Positions 1 through 11,780 of a DNA stretch of 64,000 nucleotides are shown here, in pieces. The notes below the pieces were generated by a model. It was given only the letters and a program-made list of their open reading frames with translations. It was not told where the DNA came from and did not search any database. This DNA is from Telopea speciosissima (Eukaryota; Streptophyta; Magnoliopsida; Proteales; Proteaceae). Position 1 is the first letter of the stretch. Every line of letters starts with the position of its first letter. The stretch is from NCBI RefSeq assembly GCF_018873765.1, contig NC_057920.1, positions 12,289,307-12,353,306 on the forward strand, read 5' to 3'. The translations under genes were made by a program, and so were the position numbers.

Positions 1-235
1 CATACAACTTGATGTAAGGGTATTGATGTAATATCCATTCATATGTTCTAATATAATCCTACATGTATTATGGCTCAGGTTGTGAGGGTCAATTTAGTAA
101 TTAGCCCATCTGACTTAAACCCTAGTTTTCCTATAAATACTAGCTGGAGGCAGCAGCCTTGGTATTCCAAACTAGATACATAGGGTGTGATGCTTTAAGC
201 AACCTTGTGCTTAAACCCTAAACCCTGTTGTAACC
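1..235 (+). mobile_element. Partial LTR, same family as the copia LTR at 42143
   Basis: This stretch matches 42143-42366 almost collinearly. Both have the phrase 'gttctaatataatcctac', a TATA-like 'ctataaatacta' near 133, 'ggaggcagcag', and the tail 'cttaaaccctaaaccct'. The left edge is outside the window or degraded, and no internal retrotransposon sequence follows, so it is a solo or truncated LTR. A hairpin element abuts its 3' end. Confidence 0.7.
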
Positions 236-414
236 CGAATTTTTATCCTCTCAATTACACTGCCCGTACTTGACGTCAAGTACATCTAATAGAGGGAGAT
301 GGACCCCATCTCGGACAGTGTGTTCGAGCAAGGGGTAGGATAATCATTTCTATCTTCTCTATTAGATGTTCTTAACGTCAAATACGGACAGTGTAATTGA
401 GAGGATAAAGATCC
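236..414. mobile_element. Hairpin (foldback) element Z, ~179 bp
   Basis: Two arms are inverted copies. The left arm (from 'tttttatcctctcaa') pairs with the right arm ending 'ttgagaggataaagatcc'. The centre 'gtgttcgagcaaggggtagg' matches the central motif of other hairpins here. Flanks GTTGTAACC (227-235) and GTTGCAGCC (415-423) agree at 7 of 9 bases, which suggests an aged 9-bp target duplication. The outer arm sequence recurs in the hairpin at 54619-54791. Confidence 0.75.
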
Positions 415-423
415 GTTGCAGCC

Positions 424-1901
424 TTGTTATAAGTCGTGCTCATCTGAGTCAAAATCTCCAATAATTTCAAATTTGACCCCGAGGTGTATTAGGAAGTTCT
501 GGCTTTAATTGTGGAACACACAAAAAAAAAAAAGTTCTGATAGTTTAATTCTAAAAACGGCAACTTTTGGAGAGTGTGTGAGAGATAGAGATCTGAACTG
601 AACTGTAATGTACATAGGGATAAGGGCAAATTGAATTATATTTGTACTTGGTAGTGTGTGAGTAAGTGAGTGAGTGGTAGACTGCTAGCTAGGGCGGGTG
701 TGGGTGTGGGTGTGGGTGTGTGCGGCTCTTGTTAACCCCATGTTACTACGAACTTATAATATAAGGAGGGAATGAAGATTAATGGACGATTGTGAGTATT
801 TGGCTGGAAAGTTGAAGAATCTACCTATTTGAACCTAAGAATCTCAACAACGGTTAAATGTCTCCCTCCTTTTTTTTTTTTTTCTTTTTTAAGCTCCAAA
901 TATATAATATTCCTCCCCATTCTTACCAGCCGTACAGATACCGACCATCAACCGGCAGCCCTGCTCTATATTATTTAATCCTTCATTAATTATTGGTTTA
1001 CTTTATAATTGATTATGATCTTCATTATTATAATTAATTATGTCTTCATCATGTTGTCATCCTAACGAAACGATCACCGTCAGCCGTTTTTGTAAAAATG
1101 ACATATCGGAGATCAGCAACGTCCGCAAATATCTGAGAGTACCCCCGACCCACCTAAGATTGTGACGATGATTAGGGCGGATCACCCACATTATATATAT
1201 ATTCCATTAAGGGGAAGCTCTTACAATCAGTATTAGTAGAAGAGTTAGGTTTTTGTTAGGAGGATATGATAAGGGTAATTAAGTTAAACAAATATGTACT
1301 ATGGTAGACTCACCATATCTATAATTAAGTGGAATCTCTAACGTACTATATGTATTGGTAGAAGGGTACGTTAGGTTTTTGGTAGTAAAGAGGATTGGGG
1401 TAATTAGTTAAACAAAACTACCTAGAACCATATAGTATAAGAAGAGCTTAATTTGATAGTAAATGTTAATTCCATCTCTCTCTTTGCCAAACCATTTTGT
1501 TCTAATGTATGACGGTGTAAAGCTAGCTAGGGTGAATCTAAGTTCCATGTGCATCTCTAGAAAGAATTTAAATGGCCTCATTATGAGTTGTCTTATTTTA
1601 TAAGAACCACTCTCAAGCATTTTAGACGAAAGTGGAAGTATGTCAAAAATATCTTATCAAAAAAAAAAAAAAAATAATAATAAATAAATAATATGCCAAA
1701 AATATATTAGTCTTTCATGCACTGAAGTTATTAAAAGGTCAAGTACATAGGTCAAATATCTTAAGGAAAATCTTCGGAGTTCCGGTGCTCAACACTATCT
1801 CATGCTTCCACATTACAAGATTGAGAAGCAAATTAAGTTAAAGTAGGCTGCGCACCTTTAGACAAAAATGATCGAGTTCCGTGAGCCCAAGACTCGTAAG
1901 G
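424..1901. other. Array spacer upstream of unit 1; no gene seen
   Basis: This is decayed unit sequence. 424-500 matches ~23125-23200, ~790-830 matches ~7945 and ~27175, 1000-1140 matches 8895-9040, and 1420-1620 matches 9695-9900. A GTGGGT microsatellite lies at ~700-720. All reading frames are short and not conserved between the copies. Confidence 0.6.
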
Positions 1902-2205
1902 GTGTCAACTCATACCACATATCGTGTATTAAACTATCGATATCGTAACCATACCGAATAAATTCCGTATGGTATCGATATGAGATACCTATACCGAATT
2001 GGTATTCGGTATGATATGAATATAGATAAAATAATAAAAATGAACCATACCGTACGGAATATCTGTATTGACCTGTACTAAATAGATACGATACGATATC
2101 AATTTGAGATACTTGTACCAATCCGATATTCGATATGGTATCAATATGAAGAGAATGTACAGTATATCGTACCGATATCATACTAGATATTGTACTGATT
2201 GACAC
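1902..2205. mobile_element. hAT-like MITE candidate
   Basis: Termini 'gtgtcaa' (1902-1908) and 'ttgacac' (2199-2205) are inverted. The interior has many 'ataccgatat'-type palindromic words. The block interrupts unit sequence that is continuous in the copies near 10190 and 37420. No clear target duplication was found, so the superfamily is uncertain. Confidence 0.45.
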
Positions 2206-2239
2206 ATCATGAAGCTCCTAAATCTTTCCACATTCCAAG

Positions 2240-2846
2240 TGTTGGAATTTTTTCAATAATTGTGTGGACAATTTTGGGTCATTCTTTGGTTCAATGTTGG
2301 CCTGGGTTTTTGGTTAAGGGACATGTATCTTTAAAGAGACATGTCCATTTGTATAGGTGCATTCATAGCACTTGGATTAGAATCTTTTAATCTAATGCAT
2401 TGATCCAAGAGACACATCTACACCATGGGGTATCTCCAAGAGACACACCTACATCATGGGGTATCTTCAAGAGACACTTACATATAAGTGCTTAGAATCT
2501 TTTAATCCTATCCACTCATGTCAATGGACACACCCATTTCATGAGGTGTCTTGAAGGGATACATCCACCACTATAAATAGAGGTGAAATGGACAGCCTAA
2601 ATAATTCAATTTTTGTGGTACGATTTCAGTCAGTCAGGCATTAACAAATTCTCAATTCTCTGATAGTTTCAAGTGATTACTGTCGCTGCAAATCAGTAAT
2701 CAGTCCGACCTGTTTTATCTTGGGAGGCAGATTTGCTGCAACCCAGTGCAGTAATAAGATGCAAATATTGTCTTAAGGACAGAGCGTTCTCATTCAACTC
2801 AGGCTATTTCTTATCCTCTTCTTTTGATATCAGTATTTTTCTAACA
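2240..2846 (+). mobile_element. Solo LTR with perfect 5-bp target duplication
   Basis: The element starts TGTTGGAA and ends TCTAACA, an inverted TGTT/AACA terminus. It is flanked on both sides by CCAAG (2235-2239 and 2847-2851). A TATA-like 'cactataaatag' at ~2571 fits an LTR promoter on this strand. The flanks rejoin to match the uninterrupted paralogous sequence near 10205 ('ttccacaacctaaggaagag'). No internal domain remains, so this is an LTR-LTR recombination product. Confidence 0.85.
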
Positions 2847-2851
2847 CCAAG

Positions 2852-3180
2852 AAAGAGAATTACTTCCACAGCCAAGAAACTCCGTTTCAACCTTGTGATA
2901 CTACATATTGTAGGAACCTGTTCCAGGTTGTTATATATGAGGTTTTATAAATCTCAACATCTCAACAAGGTTATTGAGATTTTCACATACCATACATTCA
3001 TTCCCCCCCCCCCCCCAAACCCCCAGGCCCCAACTACTATTTTACATGCTTCTTATGTGGGGTATCATATTTTAGGTATTTTCGATAAGACAGTCAGACC
3101 TAAGAATTCTTATGGTTCAAATTGATCACTTTCTTTAAAAAATAAAAACCACTTTGCAATTTATCAATCTCAAGTAAACT
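2852..3180. other. Array spacer, no gene seen
   Basis: This is unit sequence ('aagaaactcc' matches ~10240) followed by a poly-C tract (3002-3017). The open frame across it is not repeated in other units and has no recognisable domain. Confidence 0.5.
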
Positions 3181-3184
3181 CAAT

Positions 3185-3351
3185 CTGGATCCTCTACTGC
3201 CGAGCTGTCAAGACATGATGAGGCGCATAATGACCGCCTTATTTCCACTTGAATAAGGCGTTCGGGTAGTGATAAAGTGGTCATTGCGCACCTCACTGTG
3301 TTTGAGCAGCATGGTCTTACCGGGCAGCTTGACGATAGAAGATCTGGATCC
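3185..3351. mobile_element. Hairpin (foldback) element A
   Basis: 'ggatcctctactgccgagct' at the left pairs imperfectly with the right arm ending 'gatagaagatctggatcc'. The inner part 'aatgaccgcctta' opposes 'aagtggtcattgcgc'. The spacer 'gcgttcggg' matches other hairpins in the window. I did not find a convincing target duplication. Confidence 0.65.
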
Positions 3352-3997
3352 AAGATCTGCCATGTTGGACCAACTTGGTCAAAAGACTGATTCCTAAACC
3401 TGTTGGCTGAGGAATTTTGATTTTTATTATTATTACTATTATAAGAAAGGGATGGCCCGGGGTGGGTGTGTGGTGGTGGTGGGAGGGTCGGCAAGTCAAC
3501 TAAATTGGTTCCCAGTGATACTACCTCGAAACATGCATGGTCAGGCCAGTGATAGGGAAATATATTTAGTATGGATCTATTCTATATTACTATATGAGGT
3601 GAAGTGGAGTTACTATTTTTAGGAGTGAAGTGGAGAAACTTTTTCTCTCAGCTTCTCACTCTTGTCAAACCTTGCTTAACAACCATAACTCTCCCTACCA
3701 CCAACCATAACTCTCCCTACCTCAATATTCAAGACAACTATCATCTCTCTCTCTCTCTCTCTCTATAGTTCCTACTTCATCTGTTGTTGTGCATTGTTCA
3801 CACACACTTGAAGTTATAGAGTTGAGACTTAGAGGGTTAACAGAGAGGAAAGTAAGAAGATGCAATATTGGGAATATATATTCAAATACATTCTTAATTA
3901 TATATACAAAGAAGTCAGACCTACGGACTTCTTCTAAGTTCACTAATGAAGAAGCAACCAAACAAGCGGAAGAAAAAATTAATAGAAGCTAAGTCCA

Positions 3998-4399
3998 CTA
4001 GTTGTGAACAGAATGGCCGATTCCTGGACTGTGACCAGGGGCCGTTGGCCGGAAGTCTTCCATATGATGTGGTGGAGGTGATGGTGATGAATCGTCGTCT
4101 AATGGAACTGCAGGATTTACAGAAGCTTCATCAATGTCTACGATATCAACAAGGGCTGCACCTGCTGGCTGAAATTCTTTTGCTACATCCGCCATCGTTT
4201 TACTTCCATTCTCACCACCAACTTTTCTTGATGCAGTTTCGTGACTGCTCTTCTCTCTGGTGGGAGTAGTTATAATTGGTTTCTTCTTCTTGTTAGACTG
4301 CTTTGTCTTTAAATGCCTTCCCTCAACAGAATTAACTGCATGAGAGAAAGCAATGACAAGGAGAAGCACAGAAGCAAAGATGAACTTCACCTTCGCCAT
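3998..4399 (-). CDS. CEP: CEP-1: CEP hormone precursor, 133 aa
   Basis: Residues 1 to about 25 (MAKVKFIFASVLLLVIAFSH) form a signal peptide, followed by the conserved EGRHLK. A Lys-rich segment (KKKKPIITTPTREK) and an acidic/Pro-Ser segment come next. The single CEP domain is DFRPTAPGHSPGIGH with a four-residue tail SVHN. This fits the group I CEP consensus (xFRPTxPGxSPGxGH). In this family the 15-mer is released by proteolysis, proline-hydroxylated, and perceived by the leucine-rich-repeat receptor kinases CEPR1/CEPR2 to coordinate root growth and nitrogen demand. Length and single exon fit the family. The start is supported by alignment with five paralogues and a TATA box 142 bp upstream. 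It lacks the hAT-type MITE found at the stop codons of CEP-2 and CEP-4, and its flank 'taagtccactagttg' is the empty site. The domain is identical to CEP-4 and CEP-6. Confidence 0.95.
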   Translation of the reverse strand: MAKVKFIFASVLLLVIAFSHAVNSVEGRHLKTKQSNKKKKPIITTPTREKSSHETASRKVGGENGSKTMADVAKEFQPAGAALVDIVDIDEASVNPAVPLDDDSSPSPPPHHMEDFRPTAPGHSPGIGHSVHN

Positions 4400-4540
4400 A
4401 ACTGTAAGTGATGTTTGAAGTTCACTGAATCAGAAAATGTAGAACCAAAGAACCGAGAAACAAGAGAGAGAGAAAGAGAGACTTAAAAACAACTCAAGTT
4501 TAGAGGCGAGGGATACTTCAACTGGAGCACTCCATGGGGC

Positions 4541-4547
4541 ATTTATA
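4541..4547 (-). promoter_or_regulatory. TATA box of CEP-1
   Basis: On the minus strand this reads TATAAAT, about 142 bp before the ATG. It lies inside a module (~4490-4550) conserved in all CEP units: TATA, then 'ccccatggagt', 'agttgaagtatccctcgcc' and a GA/CT-rich leader. Confidence 0.75.
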
Positions 4548-4549
4548 GA

Positions 4550-7420
4550 GTCCTTCAAGAAAGAGACATCTCTCTCTTTCTTTTCTTTTTTTTTTTTTTC
4601 ACATCAAAAAAAGAAAGAGAGAGATGTGGAAGGAGTAATCAATTGGAAGAAGATTCGGGGATTAAGACAGTATATGCTGAAAGGGGAATAAATAAAGTTG
4701 ATGGTAGGGATGCTTCTTATGTTTAATAGTTTTTATTCTCTCTTCTAATGGTTTAGACTCTCTCCATGCACGTGTCTACAAATCAAGTGCAGACAATGTA
4801 TTTGTTATGTGTCTAATGGGGCTCGATCTAGTATATTCTCGTTAGATTAGACTAACCTAGTATGAGATATGTTGAAGGGCTTGATTTAATGTATTCCATC
4901 AGTTCTAGAGCTTTTGATGTATCGATTAAGTACATATATAACATTTAGAATTAAAGCCGGGCACTACATCATGGGTTCGAGTCACGGAAATGACTAATTG
5001 GAGTATATTGAAAACCGCCAAGAAAGGGCTACCTGCTGCCAGGCAAAACTCTGGACAGAATGGAGCCCTTGGAAAGGGCTACCTAGCTACCGCTAGAGTG
5101 AAAGCTGCCGAGGACGACGATTGAAGAAGCATTGTGGTCTGTTATGTTCCTAATGGGGGCTCTAATGTATGAGTGTTAGATTGGGTCAGCCTAGTGTGAA
5201 ATAGGTTAAAGGGTTTGATGGACTGTTAAAAGAAACCAAGAATGTAACCAAAAGGATCAAAGATACTGGATTAAAATTGAAATCGACAAAACATCTTATT
5301 GGTGTAGTTTTGGTTTAGCCTGGTTAATGCATAAATTTATCGATCAAATCAAGACGAACCAACCGTTTGACACCTTTACTATATCACATAATTAAGACCT
5401 AATTACATGTTACTTCCCCTGAGTAGGTTTACTTATTAATTATTTTGAAAAGTAAGGGGGGTATGTGTAAACGTCCAAAATTTATGGGTGGATCTATAAT
5501 TAAACATTACCTCAAGGTAGATAACTATAAATTCCCCTAATATATTTTCTCCGGCTCAAGTTTCCCTCTACCAGTTCATTTTGTTTTAAGTTGGGTTTGG
5601 TTTTGACTTACCTTTTTTAAGGGAGAAGAGGGCAGGGCAAGGTCTACACATAAAATGACCTCATTGCCCTCCTATATACTGTTTTGTTGCAATTCATTAG
5701 TATGCTCCCCTACCCTATGCAGCTTCTTTAGAGAATCCTCTCTCTCTCTTCCCCCTTTTGATTTACTTGCTTATGCACCGGACATAGCAGAATTTGAATT
5801 AGAGTCAGAGATCAGAGTCTTGAAATAGTAAGCCAGCTTAGCTTGAATGCACTATTCAAACAATACAAATAAAAAAAAGTATAGTACAGGTTTTGCATGT
5901 CCCATGCATTGGAACTGATTAAACAAAAAAAAAAAAAAAATGCATTGGAACTGTTTTTTTTTTTTTTTCCCTGTGTGGCTGGTCTCCTATGTTTTGGGGA
6001 CTTCTTTTAATAAGCTTTCTATAATTTGAAGCCGTTGGTTCAAAGCTTCTCCCCATTTTTCGAGTGTTGTGTCGACTTTCTTTATATCTCAAACTCAAGG
6101 GATTGGTTCTCCTAATTTAATATTGTGGCGTGTTTGTATTATTGCACTTTTATATCGACTATGATTGATTTTTTTTTTTTTTTTGCGGTAATATATTATT
6201 AGGGGAAGTTTGTGTAAGCCGTGCATATGAGAAGGTGAGAGTTTCAAGGCATTAAATATGGGTGGAAGATTTATGATTTTTCCTACTTTTTGTGAGAGGG
6301 GACACGATGCCTCGTGCATGCTTGCAGGACCGTGTATGAAATCTTTGATCATATTAATTTGTTAAGGAAACATATAAACTCATTACTGAAGAATACATAT
6401 TTCTACAAGCCAGAATCAGAATTGAGCCAAACCTTTGGATACGTCACTGATAGCGTCCTCCTTGCCAGAGAGTGAACCAAACAAGCTGTTAATCTCTCTT
6501 GACTATGGTTGATTAAAAAACGGAGGTTTTGGGAGACAAGTAATTGACGGACCCCACTGATCACATGGTACAATGACATATCAGATTCCTGTGGTCCGCC
6601 CCTCGCACCTCCCACCTCCCACCTGCTTCATAAAACTTAATTAAGGCTCTTAAAGCCTTTAAGAGCTATATAATATAGAGAGTTAATTTCCTGTCCACAA
6701 GTAGAGCTTTCCAACACAGGCTGTAGTGAATATTTATACCAATAAAAGCAAAGGTAACTACAAAGCTATCTCTGAATCTAAACTGCCGACCTTGTCTGCA
6801 TATGCTGTTTATAAATTTACAGTTTCAGGAAGCTTCTGCTTTTAATAGTGCAGGTGCACCATCTCTCCTCTTCGGCTCTCCCCCCTCTCCTTCTCTCTCT
6901 CTCTCTCTATGGTTGTTTTTTTTGTCCCATTTTCTATTCTTCCTTTTGCACGTCAAAGTTCTTGGGAACCCTTTGCTATCTGCATTACCACACTTGTATT
7001 TGGGTGTGTAGAGAACGAATATAATTACATTCTTCATTTGGTAAAAAAACCTCATAATCATGATTTGAAGAATCAATATCAGAACTATCGATATGTATCG
7101 TTATTGGTGGAGACCGTTATCGTTATCGATTGATTCCTGATTGTTCTGTATCGATGGATTGGTACGGAACAAGGGTAAAAATTATAAATAAAAAATTCAT
7201 TTTTCTTTTTTGAAAAATACAAAGATAAATCTGTCCAATCCAAATTGATACGAACCAATCAAGATCACTGAATACTAAAACCTTGCTCATGATAGAAGCC
7301 CCTTAATTTTAAACTTTTGAGCCACACGACTGAAAATCATTTTTTTGAACTTAATTGCATCGATGTATTTCTATTATCATTATTTAAACATTAAATTAAA
7401 TTAGAATTTGCGGGTTTAAT
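4550..7420. other. Spacer, unit 1 upstream of CEP-1
   Basis: No gene is supported. A CT/GA-rich fold is at ~4568-4625. A repeat edge ending 'accgtttgacacc' is near 5360-5375 (hAT-like terminus). Array blocks follow: 5785-6060 ('gcttgaatgcactatt', 'catgtcccatgcattggaac'), 6500-6610 ('accccactgatcacatgg') and 6790-6990 ('tgcaccatctctcctc'). The 7290-7420 block ('gagccacacgactgaaaatc') matches ~26215. Several poly-A/T tracts and (CT)n microsatellites are present. Confidence 0.55.
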
Positions 7421-8404
7421 TAGGTTGTTACAACATTGGATCCGTGCAAGGCACCGCAGAGACTATAGTTGCTTATTTCTCTCTCACTTTGGTTCCGGGG
7501 CTTGGGGAGCTTTCTTCCTTCTTTATAGTCTTTGTCTTTATGTCTCTCTCTCTCTCATTGGCTCCGGAGCTTGGGGAGCTTTCGTTAGTCTTCTCTCTCT
7601 CCTTGGCTCCGGGGAGCTTTATTTAGTCTTCTCTCTCTCTTTACTCCCTTTGGCTCTGGGGCTTTGCGGAGATTTCTTTAGTCTTTCTTTATTCAAGTTG
7701 TTAAAAGGGTTTCTAGAATGTGTGGTTTCATTATTAATATAAAAAGAACGTTCCCCTCTCATGCATGGGGTTTGGTAGCCAGTGGTAGGCCGGTGGTGGT
7801 CCGAGTATTTCTGGCTCCTGGGGGGTGGGGAGGGTGGGGTAGGGTTGTGCTCCCCTGTTTAGCGTGAGTGAGTGAGTGCTAGGCTGTGCCGCTGTGGGTG
7901 CGGCCATTGCAAATAATATACATGAAGGGGAATGGGGTGGTGGGGTTTGGACGATTGTGAGTTGTTTGGCTGGAAAGTGGAAGAATCTACCTTCGGCATT
8001 CCGTTTATACCTAGAATATCCCAACTGTTTGAGTTCAGTTCCTTTGCACGAACCAACAGGTGAACATACATGTGAGAGCCAACCATATGTCCTACTTTTA
8101 TCATTTACAAGGGGAGAAGGAGTTTCTATGGAATCAAAATTAAAATGTGATTGACTCTGAGATATCCGTTCACTTGTTGGTACGTGCAGGTGATCCATTC
8201 TCCAACTATTATTCCTCCCTTTCTTTAAATATAATATTCTTCCTCATTCCGCAGACTTGGATTTCCTCCGGCCGTGGCAAGAGCTGGAGGATCCAGCACA
8301 GCCAAAATAGGGGGGGGGGGGGGGGTTTAAAACTCCCCTCTTTTGGTTGGGCTGGATTCCGCCACAGCTGGGGGAGAGCCGAATTCTCATTCTTATCAGC
8401 CCTA
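7421..8404. other. Spacer block matching ~26330-27300, with half of an inverted-repeat element
   Basis: (CT)n with 'attggctccggagcttgggg' repeats at ~7550-7620 and matches ~26405. 7860-8000 matches ~27105-27220. 8040-8205 matches the right half of the inverted-repeat element at 50710-51025. The overlapping reading frames here are low-complexity and not coding-like. Confidence 0.55.
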
Positions 8405-8414
8405 CCTAGATTGC

Positions 8415-8570
8415 CAATTTGGATCCTCTGCTGCTGGGCAGCCATGCGGTCTCACACAGGTAGGGCGTGGATCTCACCCGGGCAAGGTGTTCGGGCAGTG
8501 GGTGGGGCAGTCATTTCGTCCTTGCCTGTGTGAGGCCACACGGGTGCCGAACAACAAAGGATCACGATCC
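8415..8570. mobile_element. Hairpin (foldback) element C, 156 bp, 9-bp target duplication
   Basis: The arms 'gcggtctcacacagg' and 'cctgtgtgaggccac' are inverted. The centre 'aaggtgttcgggcagtgggt' and 'ggcagtcatttcg' match the shared hairpin core. CTAGATTGC occurs exactly at 8406-8414 and 8571-8579, a perfect 9-bp target duplication of Mutator-type length. Confidence 0.85.
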
Positions 8571-8579
8571 CTAGATTGC

Positions 8580-10740
8580 TAGAGAACAATACATATACCA
8601 TCAACCAGTCTTACAATTATAGTTTTGTTTTAAAAAACCGTAATTCGTCACGTGATTCTTGCATCCAGACACAGGACCATGTAAAATTACCTTTCAGCCT
8701 CAGTGAAGTGAAAAATCTTATTCAATTGGATGTTTGTATGCTACACACGACCGATCTTTTGCACATATAGACACCATGCATTTATAACTTAATACTTTAT
8801 AATCCTCGCTATATCTATAACCTAATACTTTATAATCCTTGCTAGTACGTATGACATGTTACTCTAGAATCCTTCAAATAGGTTTATTTCTTTTTAATTG
8901 ATTATCATCCTCATTAATACTATTAATTATGTCTTCATCATGTTGTCATGGTAATAAAACAATCACCGTCAATTATTTCTGTGAAAATGACATGCCGAAG
9001 AGCAACGTTCACAAATATTTGAGAGTACTTTCTAGCTAATCCTAGTCCCTAAGAGTGTGTGATGATGATTAGGGTAGATCACCCTCTCTATACTCTAAGA
9101 ATTGAAGGGGAAACTCTAACTGTAACTTTTAGTACAAAGATTAGATTTTTTAGAGGAGAATATATGGGGTGCTCTACATCTTTCTTCATAGGGTTGGATT
9201 TGGCAATGCGCAAGAGAGTTTTTCACATCTTTGAGTGGAAAGTGATTCAAGTCCAATAGTGGTTAGTGTTTCAAACAACTCAATCCCTCGAAAAATTCAA
9301 CAAAATGGTTTTATTTTAAACCGTTTCTCGATTTGATCGCATGGTACGTGGAAGATCTTTCATTGCTACGGAGAAGTAAATTGAGTGGCTGATACGCTTG
9401 GTAAAAAATGTATTCAACACCAATCTTCTTTATTTTGGGATAACATATGTATTCCATGATATTAGTTGGGAATTTACGGGCAGACTGGGAGCCCCTTTTA
9501 AATTTTTGAGCAATTTGAGAAGTTGTTTCTATACATATGTCTTATAGTTACTACTGATGACAATGTCGAAGATGAATTTTAAAGATAATTTGGATCTTCT
9601 TTTGATCTACTAATGGCAGTGTCGTAGGTGGATTCTTAATATTATATTAATATATCTTAAGAAAAAAAAAAACCAATCAAAAGGAGTAGTTACCTAGAAC
9701 CATATAGAATAAGAGCTTTGAATATTAAATGTTAATTCTATATATTTCAAAAAATTCTCTCTCTCTCTCTCTCTTCATTTTGTTCTAAGTGCATGAAGGC
9801 AAGAAGAATGAATCAAAACTCAACTTCGTGTGCATCCCTAGAAAGAATATTAATTGTGGGTTGCATTGTCTTATCTTATACAATCACTTTACAGCATTTT
9901 AGACGAAAGTGGAAATTAAATATGCCAAAAATATTATATATTGGAATTTCATGCACTGAAATGAAGTTAAATATTACAAAAAAGGTTAATTTTTATGAAC
10001 AACAAAGTCTAGGGTCCAACCATATAGGTCAAATATCTTAATCAATTAAGATAGAGAGACAAGAGAGATCTTAAGAAAAATCTTGGGAAGTTCAGGTGGT
10101 TAGCACTATCTCATGCTTCCACAATCCACATTACAAAATTGAGACCGCAAAGTTTAAGTAGGCAGCTGCTCTCCTTTATAGACAAAAAGGATTGAAGCTC
10201 CAAAATTTTTCCACAACCTAAGGAAGAGAATTAGTTGCACCACGAAGAAACTCCATTTTAGAGGCACTCCAAGGCCATTGTGAATTAAAGAATTAATGAT
10301 TTTATTAAACATCAGGTTCCTGCATAAGCACCATTTCCTGCGTCCAAATAGTATTTTAGTTAAGAAGCCGTAGCTTTAGTACTATTCAGAAAGTCCATCG
10401 AGTCTCTATTAGGTTGGGTTGGGTCCCAAAGGTACGTCGTTCTCACTCTACAACGTAACATGACAACCGTGTGATGATTGCCCACAACAAATTAAGGCTG
10501 TGTTTGGTATGCATTCTTGGAACGCATTCTAGGTCGATTTTACATTCTCGTATGATAAAAAACCTAATTAGTTTAATGAACATCTATGGAGATGGAGGCT
10601 CAGATCTGAGAAAATGAGCGAGGGGAGGAAGGCTGACGTCTCATGTTCCGTTCCCACCAAACATTCTCTATGACATTCCAACACACAATAGTTTGAGATA
10701 GAGATAGTTTGGCAAGTGTTGGCAAGTGTTGTGTTCAACT
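8580..10740. other. Spacer, unit 2; no gene seen
   Basis: 8895-9050 matches ~1005-1140, 9690-9920 matches ~1420-1625, and 10380-10500 matches ~37510-37640 ('catgacaaccgtgtgatgat'). A MITE-like terminus 'ggctgtgtttggtatgcatt' is at ~10496. No conserved frame was found. Confidence 0.55.
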
Positions 10741-10744
10741 TCAG

Positions 10745-11215
10745 ACATTTCCTCGAGCATAAAGCAAATTATGTGGCCGGGTTTGTTGCTCTTACCACAG
10801 GGGTTCTTAGTGTAGAGATTTAGGGATTTAGAAGCTCTGGATTGAATGCGAGTCCATTGCTACGTTAATTGCCACCAACGCCAGAGCTATCCCTTGGTTT
10901 GTGATGCAAGAATGGGATTTTCTTCAACCGTACTTAGTATTTATTGAGTGGAAGATTACGCACTGTTACAGGGAGGTCAATCCAATCCTATTATTGATTT
11001 TTGTTTTTTTTTTTTTTTTAAAATCAATGTTGTTGCAAAGAACAGTGTTTCTTCTTCTATGATGGGTCTGCCTTCGTATTTGCAAGAGGAGTTGGTGGTT
11101 GATGGTCAATGTAGACTGAGATTTCGGTTTTTTCTAGATGATTGTATTTATTTTAGCTTATTATTAACATGTCCTTACTGGCAATACCAAAGGAGGTGGA
11201 GAATGTTGAATTGAC
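10745..11215 (+). pseudogene. LINE RNase H-like (RVT_3) remnant
   Basis: From ~10848 one plus-strand frame reads like the C-terminal half of a plant non-LTR RNase H domain. It has ECESIATLIATNARAIPWF, then FIEWKITHCYREVN, the usual 'WKxxHxYREgN' signature. Another piece, LPSYLQEELVVDGQ followed by RLRFRFF, matches the domain's tail. Stops and a poly-T tract interrupt it. The tail also occurs at ~27780-27830, so the LINE was already in an ancestral unit. Confidence 0.6.
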
Positions 11216-11565
11216 TTTTGTATTTCTTATAAAAAAAAAAAAAAAAGAATTGACTTTTGTATTTATGCGTCTGATTTTCGTAGACTTTCTCATATTATTT
11301 TTTTCTCTTTAGCCAAATAAAAGAAAGAAGATGGAATGGGAATAGTCAAATACCTTCTTATACATACACGTAGAAATTAGACATAGTTTCCTTCTTACTT
11401 AGACAGGGACTCTGAAGCCTAGCTATTGCATTATATTACATTGCAGAACTCCATGGAATGACCTATTTTTATAAGTTCAATGGTAAAACAACAAAACAAG
11501 GAAAGGAAAAAGGAAGAAAAAAAAGACTTCATATTTAGACAGTACACAGCTAATAACTAATACAA
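11216..11565. other. 3' flank of CEP-2, conserved array block
   Basis: 11300-11460 matches ~28010-28150, ~38945-39090 and ~47490-47570. It is a block lying 3' of CEP genes and may include 3' untranslated or terminator sequence. No separate gene is supported. Confidence 0.55.
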
Positions 11566-11573
11566 GTCCACTA

Positions 11574-11775
11574 CAGGGTTTTAGGAATCGATATTGGCTA
11601 CAGTATCGGCATCAGCCCATATCGAATTGATCCGGATCGGATGGTTTTAGCCCTGATTTTTAAATAAAAATCAGTTTATAATTACTTTTTTTTTAACCCT
11701 TGAATCGTATCGTATCGGCCATTAATTGGTATCGGTAGAGAACGATACTGATCGGATACCGATTCCTAAAGCATG
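11574..11775. mobile_element. hAT-type MITE at the CEP-2 stop codon, 202 bp
   Basis: The termini are CAGGGTTTTAGGAATCG and its imperfect inverse CGATTCCTAAAGCATG. GTCCACTA occurs at 11566-11573 and again at 11776-11783, an 8-bp target duplication as in hAT elements. Its right copy contains the stop codon of CEP-2 (TAG, minus strand, 11781-11783). CEP-4 has the corresponding element at 28168-28351. CEP-1 has the empty site. Confidence 0.85.
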
Positions 11776-11780
11776 GTCCA

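Noticed and set aside
3946..4269. Plus-strand frames opposite each CEP gene (also 11726-12091, 28302-28571, 47958-48230)
   Set aside because: They are antisense shadows of the CEP genes. They recur only because the CEP sequence is conserved.
7425..7742. Leu/Ser-rich 105-codon frame that looks like a membrane protein
   Set aside because: The hydrophobic look comes from (CT)n and 'ggctccggagcttgggg' repeats, and the copy near 26400 does not keep the frame.
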